A stretch of 13,757 bases of DNA from JBFWIL01 sp050256015. GTDB taxonomy: Bacteria > Bacteroidota > Bacteroidia > Bacteroidales > Prolixibacteraceae. The stretch lies in contig JBFWIL010000050.1 of NCBI GenBank assembly GCA_050256015.1, forward strand, positions 1 through 13,757, given 5' to 3'. Positions 7,482-13,757 of the stretch are shown here, in pieces. A program made the position numbers and the translations under genes. The first letter of the stretch is position 1, and each line of letters begins with the position of its first letter. Below the pieces are notes generated by a model. It saw only the letters and a program-made list of their open reading frames with translations. It made no database searches and was not told the DNA's origin.

Positions 7482-7503
7482 AAACCCCGCCGAAGCGGGG
7501 TTT
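7482..7503. terminator. Bidirectional intrinsic terminator between corA-like gene and hsp20
   Basis: A perfect 9-bp stem, AAACCCCGC / GCGGGGTTT, closes on the 4-nt loop CGAA (7491-7494; TTCG on the other strand). On the plus strand a T-run follows at 7509-7516. On the minus strand the stem runs directly into further Ts. It sits between two convergent genes and can serve both. Confidence 0.9.
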
Positions 7504-7536
7504 ACATGTTTTTTTTGCACTGTCAGGATCCTTCGC

Positions 7537-7971
7537 TTACATAATCTCAATCATCCGCGGAGTTTGTTCCTTGTACTCATCGCGCTTAGGCAAAGAGACC
7601 TTCAGCACACCGTTTTTGTGAGAGGCACTGATCTTATTGACATCCGTGCCTTCAGGAAGCTGAAAGGAACGGCTAAACGCGCTGTAGTTAAATTCGCAAC
7701 AGATCATTTTGTCTCCGTCTTTTTCCTCCTTTTTTTCCTTCTTTTCGGCGGAAACGGTCAGCACATTGTCTTTCATATCAATCCGGAAATCTTTTTTGTC
7801 AAGTCCGGGGGCAGCCACTTCAATCTCATAGCTGTCTTTTCCCTCATACAGATTCACCCCGGGTGTCTCCCGGTAACCGGAACGATTATAAGAATCATTC
7901 CAAAAATTACTTCCAAAAAAGTCGTCAAGCAAATTCAAACTGTTTCTTCTGTTTCTGATTAAAGGTAACAT
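7537..7971 (-). CDS. Small heat-shock protein, Hsp20/alpha-crystallin family
   Basis: An ATP-independent holdase chaperone of the cytoplasm that binds unfolding proteins and assembles into oligomers. The 144 residues show a short N-terminal arm (MLPLIRNRRNSLNLLDDFFG), the alpha-crystallin domain (about 37-130) with GVNLYEGKDSYEIEVAAPG near its start and the hallmark GVLKVSLPK (121-129) at its end, and a C-terminal I-x-I anchor, IEI (141-143). The charged stretch of Lys/Glu at about 77-88 is the usual loop between strands. A true Shine-Dalgarno, GGAGGG (7985-7980), lies 8 nt before the ATG, unusual in this window and suggestive of strong translation. I found no convincing heat-shock operator (CIRCE) or promoter upstream. 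Its mRNA would end at the shared terminator. Confidence 0.95.
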   Translation of the reverse strand: MLPLIRNRRNSLNLLDDFFGSNFWNDSYNRSGYRETPGVNLYEGKDSYEIEVAAPGLDKKDFRIDMKDNVLTVSAEKKEKKEEKDGDKMICCEFNYSAFSRSFQLPEGTDVNKISASHKNGVLKVSLPKRDEYKEQTPRMIEIM

Positions 7972-7979
7972 GGTTTTTT

Positions 7980-7985
7980 CCCTCC
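7980..7985 (-). promoter_or_regulatory. Shine-Dalgarno of hsp20
   Basis: GGAGGG on the minus strand, 8 nt from the start codon at 7971. It fixes the start, and it contrasts with the other genes here, which mostly lack such a site. Confidence 0.75.
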
Positions 7986-8165
7986 TATACTTTAGTTGAA
8001 CATTGTTTTCACCCTCAGTAACACAAAACCCGAACCAGAAACAAAAAACAGGTTTTCTTACTCCGGATCTCCGCCAATTTGTCTTTTACAAAGTCATTAT
8101 TTCCGGTTTTAAACCTCTCATACTGAAATATTTTCAGGGTTACAGCAAAAATAATGCTCCGGCTG

Positions 8166-8199
8166 TTTGCAAAAACCATCCATTTTTCTTTTACCTTTG
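8166..8199 (+). promoter_or_regulatory. Promoter for the TPP riboswitch-receptor transcript
   Basis: TTTG (8166-8169) and TACCTTTG (8192-8199) match the Bacteroides -33/-7 consensus with a 22-nt spacer, slightly long. The expected start, about 8205, falls just before the first paired base of the riboswitch, which supports the assignment. Confidence 0.6.
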
Positions 8200-8211
8200 G
8201 GGCGATATTCA

Positions 8212-8291
8212 CGCAATGGGGTGTCCTAAGACAACGGACTGAGATCATACCCACAGAACCTGATCCGGGTAATGCCGGCGTAGGGAGGGCG
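8212..8291 (+). ncRNA. TPP (THI-box) riboswitch aptamer
   Basis: The conserved THI core is plainly readable. The P2 5' arm GGGGT (8218-8222) is followed by the P3 stem GTCC/GGAC (8223-8226 with 8236-8239), the pyrimidine-sensing CTGAGA (8239-8244), the P2 3' arm ATACCC (8247-8252), the P4/P5 arm CCTGATCCGGGTAATGCCGG (8260-8279) and GCGTAGGG (8278-8285). The closing helix P1 is short, possibly CGC (8212-8214) with GCG (8289-8291). The element senses thiamine pyrophosphate and normally turns the downstream gene off when TPP is plentiful. It lies 58 bp before the TonB-dependent receptor. The aptamer call is near certain; the exact P1 boundaries are my reading. Confidence 0.95.
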
Positions 8292-8340
8292 AAAAGGGAA
8301 ACTGTTTCCCGCCTCATTGGTTAAGGTTTAACCAAATTTT
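8286..8340 (+). promoter_or_regulatory. Riboswitch expression platform with two hairpins
   Basis: Two stems follow the aptamer. Hairpin A is GGGAAA-CTG-TTTCCC (8296-8310), which can lengthen by pairing the aptamer-edge GAGG (8285-8288 region) with CCTC (8312-8315), so it could compete with P1. Hairpin B is a perfect 8-bp stem, TTGGTTAA-GGT-TTAACCAA (8317-8335), followed by ATTTTC and ending 14 nt before the ATG. B could act as a weak terminator or block ribosome access. Which control is used is inference. Confidence 0.55.
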
Positions 8341-8349
8341 CAAAACAAG

Positions 8350-10803
8350 ATGAAACGTATTTTTCTGATGCTGCTGTTGCTGGGAACAACGGCAGGAGTT
8401 TCCGGACAGGTTTCCCTTTCGGGACTAGTTAAAAATGAAGCCGGGGAAGCATTGCCCGGCGCCAGTGTTGTATTGGGCGGCACCTACCAGGGCACACCCA
8501 CCGGAGAAGACGGGCACTTCCTTTTTGACCGGCTGAAACCGGGAAACTACCAGTTGCAGATTTCTTTCGTTGGTTACGAAAAAAAAGTACTTACCGTAAA
8601 ACTGGAACAGCCGGTAAGCCTCGAAATCATCCTCAGACGCTCGGGCATTTTGACCGAAGAAGTACAAATCCGTTCCACCAGGGCAGGCGACCGCACGCCG
8701 GTAGCCAAAACCACCATCGACAAATCCGCGATAGACAGCCGGAACATGGGTCAGGATATTCCCTACCTGCTTAGCATGACCCCTTCTTTCGTGGCTACCT
8801 CCGATGCGGGAACAGGCATTGGCTATACCAATTTCCGCATCCGGGGAACCGACCTGAACCGGATCAATGTAACCATCAACGGCATTCCTGCAAACGATGC
8901 CGAGTCGCACGGAACCTGGTTTGTAGATATTCCCGATCTGGCCGAATCGACCGAAAATGTACAGATCCAGCGGGGGGTGGGAACTTCGGTAAACGGAGCC
9001 TCAGCATTTGGGGGCAGCCTTAACCTGCAAACCGGCATGCTGAACCGGGAAGCCTATGCCAAATTCAAAACCTATACCGGTTCGTTTGGCACGGAAAAAC
9101 ATACGGTCAGCGCCGGGAGCGGACTGATTAGCGACCGGTTTTCCATGGATATCCGCCTCTCGAAGGTCAGCTCAGAAGGCTTTATTGACCGGGGCACGGC
9201 CGACTTGAAATCGTTTTTCGTCTCGGGCGGCTATTTCAGTGAAAAGACCATGCTCAAACTCAACATCTTCTCAGGTAAGGAGAAAACCTACCAGGCCTGG
9301 AACGGAGTGCCTTCGGTCAAGCTGAACAACGATGCGGAAGGGATGAAACGCTATCGCGATCACTGGCTGTGGAGCACTGGTTCAGCACGGGAAAACCAGA
9401 TCCGTTACGAGCAGATGCTGGAGTCGGATGCCCGGACCTACAACCTGTATACCTATGAAAACGAGGTCGATGCGTACCAGCAAGACTATTACCAACTGCA
9501 TTTTTCTCATCAGTTTTCACCGGAGGTTCACCTGAACGCCTCCCTGTACCACACCCACGGGGAAGGGTATTACGAAAATTTCGACTATGACGAAGACTAT
9601 GACGACTATACCATGCAAGCTCCGGAAGAAGGAGCGGTAACCGACCTGGTAAAAACCAAATGGCTGGACAACGACCTCTTCGGAGGCATCTTTACCCTGC
9701 AGGTGGAAAAAGACCGTTCTACCCTCACCTTTGGCGGAAGCTACAGCAATTATGACGGAGATCATTTCGGACGTGTGATCTGGGCAGCCAACTACGGCAA
9801 CAACGAGAAAGACCATGAATGGTACCGGGGTAAGGGCATAAAAGACGATTACAACTTTTACGGCAAATACCTCTGTCAGCTTTCAACGTCCCTGAGTCTC
9901 TATGCTGACCTGCAGTTTCGCCATATTGACTATGAGATCTCGGGCACTGACGATGACCTGCGTGATGTGGGACAGCACCACACCTACAGTTTTTTCAATC
10001 CCAAGGCCGGCATCTACTACCGGCCGTCGCCCGAACATGAAGCTTACCTGAGCTATGCCCGGGCCGGCCGGGAACCTAACCGCGGCAACTTTATCGATGC
10101 CGACCCGAACGGGAAACAACCCGTAGCGGAGCACCTGAATGATTTTGAAGCAGGCTATACTTACAAAACCCCCCGTTTTCTGCTGGGAGCCAATATATAT
10201 TGGATGTGCTACGACGACCAACTTATTCTTACCGGCGAGATTAACGATACTGGAAATTCGATTATGGTTAATACGGACAACAGCTACCGTGCAGGGATTG
10301 AACTGTCTGCCGGGCTGAAACTGCACCGCAGGCTTAACTGGGACCTGCATGCCACCTTCAGCCGGAACAAGATCAAAAATTTCACGGAATATGTGGATAA
10401 CTGGGATACCGGCGGACAGGAAGCCTTTGAACTGGGGACAACCGACCTGGCCTTTTCCCCGGAGGTGATTATAAACAGTCTGATCAGCTTTAAGCCGCTT
10501 GAAAATCTGCAGTTGAGCCTGCTGTCAAACTACGTGGGAAAACAGTATATTGACAACAGTTCCTGCGACAAACGCAGTCTGGACTCCTGGTTTGTCAGCA
10601 ACCTGAAAGCAGAGTATACGCTGAAGAACAAACTGTTCAGGAACACCAGCCTGCATCTGATGGTTAACAACGTGTTTGACCGCGAATACGAAAGCAATGC
10701 CTGGGTATATTCGTACATCTATGGCGGTGAAAGATACAAAATGGACGGCTATTTCCCACAGGCCGGCATTCATCTGCTGGCTGGGATAAACATTCGTTTC
10801 TAA
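8350..10803 (+). CDS. TonB-dependent outer-membrane receptor, probable thiamine importer
   Basis: An 817-residue outer-membrane receptor that would import its ligand using TonB-ExbBD energy. A signal peptide (MKRIFLMLLLLGTTAGVSG, 1-19) precedes a carboxypeptidase-D regulatory-like beta domain (about 21-95) with VKNEAGEALPGASVVLGG and GNYQLQISFVGYEKK. The plug follows (about 115-230) with FRIRGTDLNRINVTINGIP (about 165-183) and QRGVGTSVNGASAFGGSLNL (about 207-226). The beta-barrel ends in a terminal aromatic (IRF-end), as outer-membrane proteins do. The gene is alone behind a TPP riboswitch, so thiamine or a thiamine precursor/phosphate is the expected cargo, as for the riboswitch-linked receptor of Bacteroides. 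A Tyr/Asp/Glu-rich run at 407-420 is odd. No SusD partner is present, which argues against a glycan receptor. No inner-membrane thiamine transporter or kinase follows. Confidence 0.93.
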   Translation: MKRIFLMLLLLGTTAGVSGQVSLSGLVKNEAGEALPGASVVLGGTYQGTPTGEDGHFLFDRLKPGNYQLQISFVGYEKKVLTVKLEQPVSLEIILRRSGILTEEVQIRSTRAGDRTPVAKTTIDKSAIDSRNMGQDIPYLLSMTPSFVATSDAGTGIGYTNFRIRGTDLNRINVTINGIPANDAESHGTWFVDIPDLAESTENVQIQRGVGTSVNGASAFGGSLNLQTGMLNREAYAKFKTYTGSFGTEKHTVSAGSGLISDRFSMDIRLSKVSSEGFIDRGTADLKSFFVSGGYFSEKTMLKLNIFSGKEKTYQAWNGVPSVKLNNDAEGMKRYRDHWLWSTGSARENQIRYEQMLESDARTYNLYTYENEVDAYQQDYYQLHFSHQFSPEVHLNASLYHTHGEGYYENFDYDEDYDDYTMQAPEEGAVTDLVKTKWLDNDLFGGIFTLQVEKDRSTLTFGGSYSNYDGDHFGRVIWAANYGNNEKDHEWYRGKGIKDDYNFYGKYLCQLSTSLSLYADLQFRHIDYEISGTDDDLRDVGQHHTYSFFNPKAGIYYRPSPEHEAYLSYARAGREPNRGNFIDADPNGKQPVAEHLNDFEAGYTYKTPRFLLGANIYWMCYDDQLILTGEINDTGNSIMVNTDNSYRAGIELSAGLKLHRRLNWDLHATFSRNKIKNFTEYVDNWDTGGQEAFELGTTDLAFSPEVIINSLISFKPLENLQLSLLSNYVGKQYIDNSSCDKRSLDSWFVSNLKAEYTLKNKLFRNTSLHLMVNNVFDREYESNAWVYSYIYGGERYKMDGYFPQAGIHLLAGINIRF

Positions 10804-10815
10804 CCGGTAATCAGA

Positions 10816-10851
10816 TTGTCCGCTTCCCTTTTTTCAATGAGAAGCGGACAA
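10816..10851 (+). terminator. Probable terminator of the receptor transcript
   Basis: A perfect 11-bp inverted repeat, TTGTCCGCTTC (10816-10826) and GAAGCGGACAA (10841-10851), spans a 14-nt loop beginning 12 bp after the receptor stop. Only a short interrupted T stretch (GTGTTTT) follows on the plus strand, and none on the minus strand, so efficiency is uncertain. It lies between convergent genes; the remaining bases to 10948 show nothing recognisable. Confidence 0.65.
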
Positions 10852-10948
10852 GTGTTTTCCGGTTAGGGGGAAGGATCCCAATAAGCAGGGCAACCGTAAG
10901 GGCAAAATGGCGACCCTGGTCTGCAGATTCACAGGCACAAAAAACGGA

Positions 10949-11149
10949 CTACTCTTCCAGCTCTTTTAACACATTCTCCACCTCGGCACCGGTTTTGTGC
11001 AACTTATCCCGGCAAAAACGAATCAGCAGGGAAACACGTTTCACCTTTTCCGAGAGTTCGTCAATGTCGAGTTCTTCCTGCTCTATTTTTTCCAGGATCT
11101 GTTCAATTTCGGTCACAGCCTCCTTATAGCTCATTTTCTTTGTGCTCAT
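10949..11149 (-). CDS. xseB: Exodeoxyribonuclease VII small subunit
   Basis: The small subunit of exonuclease VII, which binds several-to-one to XseA and is needed to form the active enzyme that degrades single-stranded DNA. I take the start at ATG 11149 (MSTKKMSYKEAV..., 66 residues), because homologues begin with a short Lys-rich tail before the Y-x-EA-x-x-EIE helix. An upstream start at 11176 would add nine residues (MKLLILFKA) inside xseA. Visible family motifs are YKEAVTEIEQILEKIE and the ELDIDEL / CRDKLHK helices. It is an all-helical coiled-coil protein. It overlaps the end of xseA by 26 bp, so the pair is translationally coupled. It ends with TAG; the frame after it stays open for about 43 codons, with no sign of homology. 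Confidence 0.92.
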   Translation of the reverse strand: MSTKKMSYKEAVTEIEQILEKIEQEELDIDELSEKVKRVSLLIRFCRDKLHKTGAEVENVLKELEE

Positions 11150-12596
11150 CGCTTTGAATAGGATTAATAATTTCACTGTTTACTTCTCCATCGTACAGGC
11201 GGGTAACCAGCCGGTCCCCCGGTGCCAGTCCGCTTTCCGAACGAAGCAGCCGCCCCCGGTGGTAGGTCAGGCTGTACCCCCGTTTCAGCACCTGCTGCGG
11301 ATCAACCAGCCAGACCATTTCCTCAGCCAGAGCCAGCCGGGATTCTTGTTTTTCCAATTGCCGGTTCACCTGTTCCCGGACCCCCCGAACCTGCCGTTCC
11401 AGCCGGACGCCTTCAGCTTCAAGTAACATCCGGCTTTCCCTCTGCAAACGATTTTCCAGCCGGTCCAGCAGGTAATATCCGCTACCCATGACAGACTGCA
11501 TTTTTACCTGCAGCCGGTGCCGGTAATACAAAAAACCGTTTTCCTGCTGTTTCAGGCATGCCGGAACAGTCTTCTTCAGCTGCAGGGCCTTCAGCTGAAA
11601 GCGATGATCCTGTTCCCGGACCAGCTGCCTGACCCCTTCACGCAGTGCCCTGCCAAACCCCTGCATACGCTCTTTTTCGCTTTGAAACTGTTCGGCAAGC
11701 AACCGTGCCCCGTACTGTCTCAGTTCAAGAAGATGCTTATCAAATAGCTCCGCCCCGTTTATCAGAAATTCGGCCACAGCCGTGGGCGTTTTAAGCCGGG
11801 TATGTGCCACCAGATCCACGATAGTCTCATCCTTATCATGCCCAATGCCCGTAATCACGGGAAGCGGAAACTGGGCCACATGATAAGCCAGCTCATAATG
11901 ATCGAAGGCAGCCAGATCGAGCTGAGCCCCTCCGCCACGGATAAGCACCACCACATCAAACTGCGCTTCATGCTCATAAATCCTGTCCAGGGCCCGGATC
12001 ACCGAATCAGCCGTTTCCGTTCCCTGCATGGTGGCCGGGAAAAGCCTGGTTTCAAAATGAAAACCACCGGCATGGTGAGACAGCTGATGCAAAAAATCCT
12101 GCAAGCCGGCCGCGGTAGGCGAAGAAATTACTGCAATCCGCTGGGGCACCAGCGGCAACTCCAGCTCCCGGTTCATATCAAACACCCCGTCCTGCTGCAG
12201 GCGACGGACAATCTCCCGGCGTTTAAGAGCCAGATCTCCCAGGGTATAGGCCGGGTCAATATCGCGTATGTTCAGGCTGAGTCCGTACACCGAATGAAAT
12301 TCCACCCGCACACTGACCAACACGTTTATCCCTTTCCCGAAAGGCTGTCCGGTTGTTGTTTCAAAATACGGCTTCAGCATCCTGAACGTATACGACCAGA
12401 TGGTTGCCCGGGCACGGGCCAGTACTTCTCCGGTATGCGGATCGGTATCGGCCAGTTCCAGATAACAGTGTCCGTTCCGGTTAATGCTCAGCTCACTGAT
12501 CTCGGCCTTCACCCAGACCATGCCAGGGAAACACTTATCCAAACTATCCCGGATCATCAGGTTGAGTTCCTTCAGTGTCAGCAGCTTTTCCTCCAT
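11124..12596 (-). CDS. xseA: Exodeoxyribonuclease VII large subunit
   Basis: The catalytic subunit of exonuclease VII, which cuts single-stranded DNA from both ends to oligonucleotides and acts in mismatch repair and damage tolerance in the cytoplasm. Its 490 residues are a little longer than the E. coli protein (about 456). The N-terminal OB-fold (about 1-115) includes LNLMIRDSLDKCFPGMVWVKAE. The catalytic domain has VISSPTAAGLQDF (156-168, with D167), VVLIRGGGAQLDL (216-228), GIGHDKDETIVDLVAHTRL (250-268, with H253) and KTPTAVAEFLI (269-279). A long Gln/Arg/Leu-rich coiled coil (about 285-450) forms the XseB-binding stalk, and a short beta tail closes the protein (about 450-490). The start MEEKLLTLKEL is the usual one. 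xseB overlaps its 3' end, and the trehalose gene ends 44 bp upstream, so the three may share transcripts. Confidence 0.96.
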   Translation of the reverse strand: MEEKLLTLKELNLMIRDSLDKCFPGMVWVKAEISELSINRNGHCYLELADTDPHTGEVLARARATIWSYTFRMLKPYFETTTGQPFGKGINVLVSVRVEFHSVYGLSLNIRDIDPAYTLGDLALKRREIVRRLQQDGVFDMNRELELPLVPQRIAVISSPTAAGLQDFLHQLSHHAGGFHFETRLFPATMQGTETADSVIRALDRIYEHEAQFDVVVLIRGGGAQLDLAAFDHYELAYHVAQFPLPVITGIGHDKDETIVDLVAHTRLKTPTAVAEFLINGAELFDKHLLELRQYGARLLAEQFQSEKERMQGFGRALREGVRQLVREQDHRFQLKALQLKKTVPACLKQQENGFLYYRHRLQVKMQSVMGSGYYLLDRLENRLQRESRMLLEAEGVRLERQVRGVREQVNRQLEKQESRLALAEEMVWLVDPQQVLKRGYSLTYHRGRLLRSESGLAPGDRLVTRLYDGEVNSEIINPIQSDEHKENEL

Positions 12597-12640
12597 GCAA
12601 TCATATTAAAACGCAGCCAAGTTAATAAGAATTATAAAAA

Positions 12641-13666
12641 CTATGCTGTGCCAAGCGCACTGAGCAGAGAACGAACCCCGGCCACCGATTCCACTTTGTA
12701 TGCCGCTGCCGTATTTTTCAGTCCCACCTTAATAGTGATGGCACTGTCCGGCAGTTCCCGGAACATATACTCATCGGTCCAGTCGTCTCCAATAGCCAGA
12801 ATGCAGTCAAAATCGCTGTCTTTCAGAAAGCGCATGGCAGCCATCCCCTTGTTGATTCCACCGGTTTTCACCTCAATCACCTTGTTCCCCTCCATGATTT
12901 CCAGATTGTGGTTGGCAATCATATTACGCAGTTCTTCCTTCAGCTCATTGGCCCGAAGCTGTCCCTGTTCGGGTTCGGCCCTCCGGTAATGCCATACCAG
13001 CGAATAATTCTTTTCTTCAATAAAGGTTCCGGGCGTACGATCCACGAAATTCTCCAGCAGCGGACGGATCAGCGGTTTCCAGTCACAGTTCACGTTATCG
13101 ATCATCTTCCACTCGCCCCCCTGGTTTTTCAGCCATACCCCATGTTCCACAATCAGGTTAATGCGGTGTTTACCCAGCCAACCCTCCAGGGTATGCCGGT
13201 CCCGGCCGCTGATCAGGGTAAGCGTGTTCCGCTCATCGGCCTCCAGGGCCGATAACAGCCGGTGTATTTCCGGATCGGGACGGGCAGCCTGCGGATCGTT
13301 GTTAAAGGTAACCAGCGTACCGTCATAATCGAGGAAAACAGCCCTCTTTTTTGCGCTCCGGAAAAAAGAAACAATTTCCTTTTGCAACTCCGGAGTAATG
13401 ATTTTGGCCAGGAAATTATGCTGGATGCATTCTACCTTTTTTAGTCCCTTGACAAATTCGGCCGACCATTTAAACACGTCATAGCGGCTGATGCGTTGCT
13501 GGATAAATTTCATTCGTTCCTGCTGTTCTTTCAGAGGCATGCGAATAGCCTGCACAATTGCCTCTGCAATTTCCGAATCGTTATTCGGATTAATCATGAT
13601 GGCCTCGCCCATTTCCTTTGCCGCTCCGGCCATTTCACTGAGAATCATCACGCCGGTATGGTTCAC
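12641..13666 (-). CDS. otsB: Trehalose-6-phosphatase part of an interrupted OtsA-OtsB fusion
   Basis: This is the open stretch after an internal stop. The first 80 or so residues are the end of a trehalose-6-phosphate synthase domain (HTGVMILSEMAGAAKEMGEA onward). Then comes a HAD-superfamily trehalose-6-phosphate phosphatase: DYDGT (113-117), SGRD (153-156), EHG (174-176), GINKG (270-274) and GDDWTDEYMF (293-302). The catalytic Asp pair of DYD and the Mg2+-binding GDD are intact, so phosphatase activity is possible if this part is translated. The GTG at 13666 is only the first in-frame start codon after the stop; there is no Shine-Dalgarno, and it lies inside the synthase domain, so it is not a natural gene start. 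The frame closes with TAG, 44 bp before xseA. In the cell the product would release trehalose, an osmo- and desiccation protectant. Confidence 0.8.
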   Translation of the reverse strand: MNHTGVMILSEMAGAAKEMGEAIMINPNNDSEIAEAIVQAIRMPLKEQQERMKFIQQRISRYDVFKWSAEFVKGLKKVECIQHNFLAKIITPELQKEIVSFFRSAKKRAVFLDYDGTLVTFNNDPQAARPDPEIHRLLSALEADERNTLTLISGRDRHTLEGWLGKHRINLIVEHGVWLKNQGGEWKMIDNVNCDWKPLIRPLLENFVDRTPGTFIEEKNYSLVWHYRRAEPEQGQLRANELKEELRNMIANHNLEIMEGNKVIEVKTGGINKGMAAMRFLKDSDFDCILAIGDDWTDEYMFRELPDSAITIKVGLKNTAAAYKVESVAGVRSLLSALGTA

Positions 13667-13757
13667 CCTGCAGGCAATATACTCCTAGGCGACCAGGTTC
13701 ATACCATCGCGCACCGGGGTTACCAGGGCTACGACTGAGGTACTGTAAAGTTCAACC
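12641..13757 (-). pseudogene. Bifunctional trehalose-6-P synthase/phosphatase broken by in-frame TAG (right end off window)
   Basis: Reading the minus strand from 13756 in the phosphatase frame gives a perfect synthase sequence, VELYSTSVVALVTPVRDGMN-LVA (24 codons), then TAG (13687-13685), then EYIACRVNHTGV and on. Synthases normally read DGMNLVAKEY here, so the stop replaces a single Lys codon (AAG to TAG, one base change). There is no frameshift, and the residues on both sides are conserved. The DGMNLV and Glu of KEY contact the nucleotide-sugar in E. coli OtsA, so a product ending at the stop would lack its binding site and the whole phosphatase. Fused proteins of this type are about 730 residues; roughly half lies beyond the window. 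A pseudogene, a sequencing error or programmed readthrough are all possible; the first two are likelier. Confidence 0.7.

Noticed and set aside
8003..8242. 79-codon plus-strand open frame upstream of the receptor
   Set aside because: It ends inside the conserved TPP aptamer and spans the promoter; no coding signal.
10820..10948. Extension of xseB past its TAG by about 43 open codons, as if amber were read through
   Set aside because: The 66-residue product already ends where homologues end, the extra codons resemble no known XseB tail, and part of them falls in the terminator stem. Chance openness is more likely.
11802..12989. 395-codon plus-strand open frame antisense to xseA and the trehalose gene
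   Set aside because: It crosses the boundary of two well-supported genes on the other strand, has no recognisable motif, and is a mirror effect of their codon use.
12641..13757. Genome-wide amber recoding or pyrrolysine as the cause of the internal TAG
   Set aside because: TAG is used as a normal stop by this gene and by xseB in the same window, and no suppressor tRNA or pyrrolysine gene is visible here. A genome-level check is still needed.
1..13757. CRISPR arrays, insertion sequences, integrases, phage or toxin-antitoxin genes
   Set aside because: No regularly spaced repeats, transposase motifs or terminal inverted repeats were seen. The PIN domain is fused to PhoH and is not a stand-alone VapC toxin with a VapB partner.

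Overview
The window reads as a piece of a Bacteroidota chromosome, probably order Bacteroidales. The evidence is a promoter of the TTTG / TAnnTTTG type in front of a tRNA gene, mostly A/T-rich leaders with few Shine-Dalgarno sequences, a TonB-dependent receptor with an N-terminal carboxypeptidase-D-like repeat, and a fused trehalose-phosphate synthase/phosphatase. The genus cannot be told. No phage, insertion sequence, CRISPR array, integrase or defence island is visible. Almost everything is housekeeping or core-metabolic.

Layout. Positions 1-803 (minus) hold most of a BASS-type membrane transporter that runs off the left edge. A tRNA-Val(UAC) follows at 870-944 (minus) with its own promoter and a terminator, then folC (minus). 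A 248-bp divergent gap leads into a plus-strand run: a PIN-PhoH ATPase, an inositol-monophosphatase family enzyme, an unrecognised 155-residue helical protein, a family-2 glycosyltransferase and a ZntB/CorA-type cation transporter. The last four are closely spaced. This run ends at a bidirectional terminator shared with a convergent Hsp20 gene. Next, a TPP riboswitch with its own promoter sits directly before a TonB-dependent receptor of 817 residues, which is therefore very probably the outer-membrane thiamine importer. Convergent to it lie xseB and xseA (exonuclease VII), and upstream of these a trehalose-6-phosphate synthase/phosphatase gene that enters from the right edge.

The two most notable observations are these. 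(1) The synthase/phosphatase reading frame is interrupted by an in-frame amber codon at 13685-13687, exactly where the family normally has Lys in the sugar/UDP-binding motif. The flanking protein sequence on both sides is intact, so this is a fresh nonsense change, a sequence error, or a readthrough/split-gene case. (2) The riboswitch controls a lone receptor, with no inner-membrane thiamine transporter or kinase beside it. I do not see convincing evidence for a new multi-gene system. The 155-residue protein is the only intact gene here without a recognisable function.
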